Origin: Saccharopolyspora erythraea NRRL 2338
Lineage (GTDB): Bacteria; Actinomycetota; Actinomycetes; Mycobacteriales; Pseudonocardiaceae
Assembly (NCBI RefSeq): GCF_000062885.1
Contig: NC_009142.1
Span: 6,251,584 to 6,315,583 of the forward strand
Reading direction: 5' to 3'
Length of the DNA stretch: 64,000 bases
Shown here in pieces: positions 59,086-64,000 of the stretch (positions within the stretch are counted from its first letter, which is position 1; each line of letters opens with the position of its first letter). The position numbers were made by a program, and so were the translations under genes. The notes beneath the pieces are model-generated. The model saw only the letters and a program-made list of their open reading frames with translations, did not search any database and was not told where the DNA came from.

Positions 59086-61554
59086 ATGGATTCGGGTGCG
59101 CAGATCTTGGTCGTCGGTGCGGGCATCGTGGGGTGCAGCGCCGCATACCACCTCTCCCTGCTGGGTGCGACCGACGTGCTGGTCGTCGAGCAGGGTCCGC
59201 TGCCTGCCACCGGCGGGTCGAGTTCCCATGCGCCTGGCCTGGTCTTCCAGACCAACGCGTCGCAGACGATGACCCAGCTCGCGCGGCACACCGTGCGGAC
59301 CTGGGCCGGCGCCGAGGTCGACGGCAGGCCCTGCTTCCACCAGGTCGGCGGCATCGAGGTCGCCACCACCCCGCAGCGGTGGGACGACCTGCACCGCAAG
59401 CTCGGTCTTGCCACCGCGTGGGGAGTGGAGGCCGAGCTGCTGGGCCCGGCGGAGGTGGCCGAGCTGATCCCGCACGTGCCGGCCGAGCGCGTCTTCGGCG
59501 GGCTGCACGTGCCCAGCGACGGGATCGCCAAACCGGTGCGGGCCGCCGAGTTCATGGCCCGCGAAGCCCGGCGGCGCGGCGTCCGGTTCGTCGGCGACAC
59601 CGAGATCACCGGCTTCGACGTCCACAACGGACGCATCCGGACGGTGCGCACCTCGCGCGGCGACGTGTCGGTGGAGACCGTGCTGTGCTGCGCCGGGATC
59701 TGGGGCCCGAAGGTCGGCGCGCTGGCCGGCGTGTCGATCCCGGTCCAGCCGCTGGCGCACCAGTACGCCGTCACCGGCCCGGTGCCCGGTCTGGACGCCG
59801 GCCGCGAGGTGGCGCAGCCGATCCTGCGCCACCAGGACAGCTCGATGTACTTCCGGCAGATCCACGACCGCTACGGCGTCGGCTCCTACCAGCACCGGGC
59901 GATCCCGGTGAGCACCGGCGAGCTGGCCCCGACCGCCGCGCCGGGTCGCGGTGCCGAGGCGCCGTCGGGGGGTGGCGGCTGGAAGGGCATGGCCTCGGTG
60001 CACCCGTTCACCCCGCAGGACTTCAAGAAGCCGTGGTCGGACGCCTGCGACCTGCTGCCGGTGCTCGGCGGCACCGACATCACCGAGGGCATGAACGGGC
60101 TGTTCCTGTTCACCTCCGACGGCATGCCGGTGCTGGGTCCGTCCAACGAGGTCGGCAACTTCTGGGCCGCCGAGGCGGTGTGGATCACCCACGCCGCCGG
60201 GGTCGGCAAGGCGATGGCCGAGTGGATGACCAGCGGGGTACCCGAGATCGACCTGCGGGCCGCCGACATCCGGCGCTTCGAGGGGTTCGCGCACAGCCCG
60301 TCCTACGTGGGCGAGCGCAGCGCGCAGAGCTTCCGCGAGGTCTACGACATCATCCACCCGCAGCAGCCGCCCGAGCACCCGCGGCCGTTGCGCACCAGCC
60401 CGTTCTACCCGCGGCAGCAGGAGCTGGGCGGCGTTTTCCTGGAGGCCAACGGCTGGGAGCGGCCGCACTGGTTCGAGTCCAACGGCTCGCTGGCCGACGG
60501 GCGCGCCATCGCCGAGCCGGGGCCGTGGGCGGGCCGGTACTGGTCGCCGATCGTCGGCGCCGAGCACCAGGTGACGCGCGAGCGGGCCGCCATGTACGAC
60601 ATGACCTCGCTGGCGCGGGCCGAGGTCAGCGGGCGCGGCGCGCTGGAGCTGCTCCAGCGGCTCACCACCAACCAGCTCGACCGCCCGCCCGGCTACGTCA
60701 CCTACACGCTGATGCTGGAGCCGACCGGCGGCATCCGGGCCGACATCACCGTGGCCAGGCTCTCGCGGGACGTCTTCCAGGTCGGCTGCAACGGCCCGCG
60801 CGACATCGCCTGGCTGCGCGGGCACGCCGACGAGACGGTGTCGGTCCGCGACATCACCGGCGGCACCTGCTGCATCGGGCTGTGGGGACCGCGCGCCCGC
60901 GACATCCTCGCGCCGCTGGCGGGCGAGGACATCTCCCACGAGGCGTTCCGGTTCTTCCGCGCCAGGAGGCTGCACGTGCGCGAGGTGCCGGTGACCGCGC
61001 TGCGGCTGTCCTACGTGGGCGAGCTCGGCTGGGAGCTCTACACCTCGGCGGAGTTCGGCCTGCGGCTGTGGGACCTGCTCGCCGCCGAGGGGGCCGGGCA
61101 CGGTGCGGTTCCCGCCGGACGCGGCGCCTTCAACGGCCTGCGCATGGAGAAGGGCTACCGCGCCTGGGGGACCGACATGTGGAGCGTGCACGACCCCGAC
61201 GAGGCCGGGCTCGACTTCGCCGTCAAGACCGGCAAGGGCGACTTCGTCGGTCGCGACGCCCTGCTGCGGCGGCGGGAGAACCCGCCGCGGCGGAAGCTGT
61301 GCTGCGTCACCATCGACGACGGCACGGTGCTGATGGGTTCCGAACCGGTGCTAAAGGGCTCCGAGACCGTCGGCTTCACCACCAGCGCCGGATACGGGTA
61401 CAGCGTGGGGCAGAGCCTCGCCTACGCGTGGCTGCCCGCCGAGATGTCCGGCCCGGGCACCTCCCTGCAGGTGTCCTACTTCGACCGGCGACATCCGGTC
61501 ACGGTCGTCGCCGATCCGGTGTTCGACCCCGAGATGAGAAGGATGCGCTGCTAG
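59086..61554 (+). CDS. Dimethylglycine oxidase/dehydrogenase-like flavoprotein
   Basis: The protein has 822 residues, matching the 830 of Arthrobacter dimethylglycine oxidase. ILVVGAGIVGCSAAYHLSLLG near residue 8 binds FAD, and GGSSSHAPGLVFQ holds His48, the residue to which FAD is covalently attached in this family. From about residue 430 a GcvT-type tetrahydrofolate module follows: YDMTSLARAEVSGRGALELLQRLTTNQLD and LRMEKGYRAWGTDMWSVHDPDEAGL. It would oxidise dimethylglycine (or sarcosine) and give methylene-THF. It starts the plus-strand part of the cluster. Confidence 0.92.
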   Translation: MDSGAQILVVGAGIVGCSAAYHLSLLGATDVLVVEQGPLPATGGSSSHAPGLVFQTNASQTMTQLARHTVRTWAGAEVDGRPCFHQVGGIEVATTPQRWDDLHRKLGLATAWGVEAELLGPAEVAELIPHVPAERVFGGLHVPSDGIAKPVRAAEFMAREARRRGVRFVGDTEITGFDVHNGRIRTVRTSRGDVSVETVLCCAGIWGPKVGALAGVSIPVQPLAHQYAVTGPVPGLDAGREVAQPILRHQDSSMYFRQIHDRYGVGSYQHRAIPVSTGELAPTAAPGRGAEAPSGGGGWKGMASVHPFTPQDFKKPWSDACDLLPVLGGTDITEGMNGLFLFTSDGMPVLGPSNEVGNFWAAEAVWITHAAGVGKAMAEWMTSGVPEIDLRAADIRRFEGFAHSPSYVGERSAQSFREVYDIIHPQQPPEHPRPLRTSPFYPRQQELGGVFLEANGWERPHWFESNGSLADGRAIAEPGPWAGRYWSPIVGAEHQVTRERAAMYDMTSLARAEVSGRGALELLQRLTTNQLDRPPGYVTYTLMLEPTGGIRADITVARLSRDVFQVGCNGPRDIAWLRGHADETVSVRDITGGTCCIGLWGPRARDILAPLAGEDISHEAFRFFRARRLHVREVPVTALRLSYVGELGWELYTSAEFGLRLWDLLAAEGAGHGAVPAGRGAFNGLRMEKGYRAWGTDMWSVHDPDEAGLDFAVKTGKGDFVGRDALLRRRENPPRRKLCCVTIDDGTVLMGSEPVLKGSETVGFTTSAGYGYSVGQSLAYAWLPAEMSGPGTSLQVSYFDRRHPVTVVADPVFDPEMRRMRC

Positions 61555-61647
61555 CCGGCGCAGAAACACCAGTCACGAAGCCAGGCGGACCCCGCGCGGG
61601 ACCCGCCGGAGTCCCGCACACCCTCGAGCCCCAGGGAGAGAACCCCC

Positions 61648-62844
61648 ATGACGATCAACCAGAACCCGGGAGTCCTGCAGTACCCGAGGCTGCGCAAGTC
61701 CCCGTTCTACTACGCCTCGCGGCGGCACGGGGTCGCGCTCTACAGCGTCTACAACCACACCTACCACCCGCGCCACTACGGCGACCCGGTCGCCGAGTAC
61801 TGGCACCTGCTGGAAGGCGTGACGCTGTGGGACGTCGGGGTCGAGCGGCAGGTCGAGATCACCGGACCGGACGCGTTCGAGTTCACCAACATGCTCGTTC
61901 CACGCGACCTCAACAAGTGCAAGGTCGGGCAGTGCAAGTACGTCTTCGTCACCGCCGAGGACGGCGGCATCATCAACGACCCGGTGCTGCTGCGGCTGGG
62001 TGAGAACCACTTCTGGCTGTCGCTGGCCGACAGCGACGTCCTGCTGTGGGCGAAGGGGCTCGCGCACAGCCTCGGCATGGACGTGCAGATCCACGAGCCC
62101 GACGTGGGCCCTGTGCAGATCCAGGGCCCGAAGTCCCGGGAGGTGATGGCCGACCTGTTCGGCGAGTCCATCCTGGACGTTCCCTACTACTACGCGGTGG
62201 ACCGGGAACTGGACGGCATGCAGGTCGTGGTCTCGCGCACCGGCTACACCGCCGAGCTGGGCTACGAGGTCTACCTGCACAACGCCAGCCGCGACGGCGT
62301 CCGGCTCTGGGACGCCATCTGGCAGGCGGGCGAGCCGCACGACCTGCGGGTCATCGGCCCGTGCCACATCCGCCGCATCGAGGCCGGAATCCTGTCGTGG
62401 GGCTGCGACCTCACCTACGACACCAACCCGTTCGAGGTCGGCTACGGCTTCGAGACGACCTGGATGGTCGACCTCGAGCAGGAGGCCGACTTCATCGGCA
62501 AGCAGGCGCTGACCCGGATCCGCGACGAGGGCGTCAGCCGCAAGCTGGTCGGCGTGGAGATCGGCGGTCCGGGCGTCGGCTCGTTCAACGACGGCAACAT
62601 GATCGACGTGTTCGACGTGCACGACCCGCGCGGGCTGCGCATCGGCGAGGTCACCTCGGCCTGCTACTCCCCCCGCCTGGAACGCAACATCGGCTACGCG
62701 ATGGTTCCGGTGGCCTACCAGGAGTACGGCACCGAGCTCGTCGTGCACACCCAGCACGGCCCGCAGGAAGCGGTGGTGGTGCAGAAGCCCTTCCTGGACC
62801 CGACCAAGAGCATCCCCAAGCGGCTCGTGCGCGCGTCGGCGTAG
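61648..62844 (+). CDS. GcvT-family aminomethyltransferase, DmdA-like
   Basis: The protein has 398 residues. It lacks a flavin domain and consists only of the THF-binding GcvT fold: WDVGVERQVEITGPDAFEFTNMLVPRDLNKCKVGQCKYVF, VSRTGYTAELGYEVYLHN and CHIRRIEAGILSWGCDLTYDTNPFEVGY (key residues only). The last segment resembles DMSP demethylase (DmdA) and related demethylases more than glycine-cleavage T protein. GGGAGAG precedes ATG 61648. It probably moves a methyl or methylene group from a methylated substrate to THF. The next gene is MetF-like. Confidence 0.87.
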   Translation: MTINQNPGVLQYPRLRKSPFYYASRRHGVALYSVYNHTYHPRHYGDPVAEYWHLLEGVTLWDVGVERQVEITGPDAFEFTNMLVPRDLNKCKVGQCKYVFVTAEDGGIINDPVLLRLGENHFWLSLADSDVLLWAKGLAHSLGMDVQIHEPDVGPVQIQGPKSREVMADLFGESILDVPYYYAVDRELDGMQVVVSRTGYTAELGYEVYLHNASRDGVRLWDAIWQAGEPHDLRVIGPCHIRRIEAGILSWGCDLTYDTNPFEVGYGFETTWMVDLEQEADFIGKQALTRIRDEGVSRKLVGVEIGGPGVGSFNDGNMIDVFDVHDPRGLRIGEVTSACYSPRLERNIGYAMVPVAYQEYGTELVVHTQHGPQEAVVVQKPFLDPTKSIPKRLVRASA

Positions 62845-62856
62845 CTGGAGGTGGCA

Positions 62857-63705
62857 GTGGAGATGAGCGAAACCACCCGGACGCTCCAGCGGCACCTGGA
62901 GAACGCGCGTTTCGAGGTGCTGCCCCTGCGCGGCGTCGTCGAGCAGGTCGGGAACCTCCCCGAGGGCACGACGGTCACCGTCACGTCCTCGCCGAAGAAG
63001 GGCGTCGAGGCCACCCTCGACGTCGCCGCCCGGGTCCGCGGGCTCGGCCACCACGTGGTGCCGCACCTGGCGGCACGGCTGCTGACCGGTCCCGCGCACC
63101 TGGCGGCGGTGCTCGACCGCATCGAGGGCCTGGGCATGACCGAGGTGTTCGCGGTGGCCGGCGACTCCGCCGAGCCCGCCGGTCCGTACCCGGACGCCCT
63201 GTCGCTGCTGCGCGCGATGGAGGAGCTGGGCCGCCGGCCCTCCCGCGTCGGCATCACGGGGTATCCGGAGCGGCACGCGTTCATCCCCGACGCCACGACG
63301 ATCTCGGCCATGTCGGAGAAGGCCGCCCACGCCGACTACATCGTCTCCCAGATCTGCTACGACCCGCACGCACTGGCCTCGTGGGTCAAGGACGTCCGGG
63401 CGCGCGGAGTGGTGCTGCCGATCCACATCGGCGTGCCGGGGGTCGTCGACGTGCACCGGCTGCTGCGGATCTCGCTGAAGATCGGCCTGGGCGAGTCCAT
63501 GCGCTTCCTGCGCAAGCAGCACGGCGTGGTCACCAAGCTGCTCACCCGCTACACGCCGGAGGAGCTGTTCGACGAGCTGTCCCCCCACCTCGCCGACCCG
63601 GCCTACGGCATCGCGGGATGGCACTTCTTCACGTTCAACGAGGTCGACCGGACCGACCGGTGGCGGCAGGACCTGCTCGCCCGCATCGGGGAGGTCCCGG
63701 CTTGA
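62857..63705 (+). CDS. metF: Methylenetetrahydrofolate reductase-like protein
   Basis: The protein has 282 residues. It is a MetF-type TIM barrel with FEVLPLRGVVEQVGNLPEGTTVTVTSSPKKGVEATLDVA, VVPHLAARLLTGPAHLAAVLDRI, VFAVAGDSAEPAGPY and the later QICYDPHAL and LPIHIGVPGVVDV segments. In one-carbon catabolism it can run in the oxidative direction, from methyl- to methylene-THF. GTG 62857 has GGAGG five bases upstream. ATG 62863 is an alternative. It is 12 bases after the methyltransferase gene. Confidence 0.87.
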   Translation: MEMSETTRTLQRHLENARFEVLPLRGVVEQVGNLPEGTTVTVTSSPKKGVEATLDVAARVRGLGHHVVPHLAARLLTGPAHLAAVLDRIEGLGMTEVFAVAGDSAEPAGPYPDALSLLRAMEELGRRPSRVGITGYPERHAFIPDATTISAMSEKAAHADYIVSQICYDPHALASWVKDVRARGVVLPIHIGVPGVVDVHRLLRISLKIGLGESMRFLRKQHGVVTKLLTRYTPEELFDELSPHLADPAYGIAGWHFFTFNEVDRTDRWRQDLLARIGEVPA

Positions 63706-63706
63706 G

Positions 63707-63813
63707 CGGGCGGGCGGCGGCGCCGGTGCCGGGCCTTTCGGGGGCGGGGACTCCCCGCTCCGCCCCCGGGCGTCCCGCTCACCGCCGGGCGGTGGACCGC
63801 CGCCGCCCGCCCG
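63707..63813 (+). terminator. Structured spacer with nested inverted repeats before fhs
   Basis: A perfect 16-bp repeat (63707-63722 with 63798-63813) encloses a 9-bp perfect stem (63739-63747 with 63760-63768). The spacer between metF and fhs is 173 bases long. It could act as terminator, attenuator or structured 5' UTR. Confidence 0.55.
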
Positions 63814-63878
63814 TGCCCGTCAGAGGTTCGTTCCCTGCTCTCCCCGGCTGAAGCCGTGGTATCCGCGAAGGAGTTCCG

Positions 63879-64000
63879 ATGACCGTCCCGTCCGATCTGG
63901 ACATCTCCCGGGCGACCGCCCTCAGGCCGCTGGAGGACATCGCGGCGCAGCTCGGCCTCGGCCCGCACCTGCTCGAACCGTACGGCCACAACGTCGCCAA
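63879..64000 (+). CDS. fhs: Formate-tetrahydrofolate ligase (3' end outside window)
   Basis: The first 40 residues are visible. VPSDLDISRATALRPLEDIAAQLGLGPHLLEPYGHNVAK is the conserved start of Fhs, with AAGGAG before ATG 63879 (fewer than 20 residues are needed to see DISRATALRPLEDIA and EPYGHNVAK). It interconverts formate, ATP and THF with 10-formyl-THF, and in this operon would release formate from the one-carbon units. The rest lies downstream. Confidence 0.92.
   Translation, partial: MTVPSDLDISRATALRPLEDIAAQLGLGPHLLEPYGHNVA

Noticed and set aside
63706-63878. Known folate or glycine riboswitch
   Set aside because: I could not match the conserved cores of these riboswitches. Only inverted repeats are visible.

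Overview
The window is about 70 percent or more G+C, uses many GTG starts, and carries WhiB, DUF6292, DUF2188, DUF2795, LmbU-family and split sarcosine-oxidase genes. This suggests a filamentous actinomycete, most likely of the Pseudonocardiaceae (Saccharopolyspora-like). That placement is inference from gene content. I see no rRNA, tRNA, transposase, integrase or CRISPR array.

Layout. (1) 1-10.4 kb: the 3' end of a TPP-dependent pyruvate oxidase-like enzyme, then small stress-type and membrane genes (DUF4383, two paralogous FVDxP-motif proteins, DUF6328, CsbD, DUF6766 with a 26-codon leader, PhoU, an MFS transporter, DUF2188-DUF2795). Several are separated by strong hairpin terminators. (2) 10.9-28.8 kb: a sugar and cell-surface glycan locus. 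Ten genes on the minus strand, nearly all with overlapping stop and start codons, encode a carbamoyltransferase, a GT2-GmhB fusion, two GT9 heptosyltransferase-like enzymes, two other glycosyltransferases, GmhA, HldE, an SDR, a truncated UDP-glucose dehydrogenase paralogue and an intact UDP-glucose dehydrogenase. Facing it are a pyruvyltransferase-like gene, a GAF protein, two paralogous GT2 genes and a UDP-glucuronate decarboxylase-like epimerase. (3) 28.9-40.1 kb: another run of small stress and housekeeping genes (WhiB, coiled-coil protein, alcohol dehydrogenase, DUF2188, AI-2E-type transporter, STAS protein, cysteine-rich copper protein, methyltransferase, DUF1360, MazG-like). (4) 40.2-52.8 kb: an LmbU-family regulator beside a HAD protein lacking its nucleophile, a luciferase-like monooxygenase, a HAD-IIA phosphatase, a TetR/NTF2-like pair with tandem operators, an APC permease, a Na+/H+ antiporter, IclR with a FAD ferredoxin reductase, and a MerR regulator. 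(5) 52.9-64 kb: a methylated-glycine catabolic locus with soxBDAG, a GntR regulator, a dimethylglycine oxidase-like flavoprotein, a GcvT-type methyltransferase, a MetF-like reductase and the start of fhs.

How the genes fit together. The heptose genes (GmhA, HldE, GmhB domain) together make a nearly complete NDP-heptose pathway in an organism with no LPS, coupled to heptosyltransferase-like enzymes, carbamoylation and UDP-glucuronate/UDP-xylose supply. The last 11 kb would demethylate dimethylglycine and sarcosine to glycine and pass the one-carbon units to tetrahydrofolate for oxidation. The most unusual non-coding item is a dispersed element present twice (about 25962-26155 and 51704-51885), whose stems differ in sequence yet stay perfectly paired.
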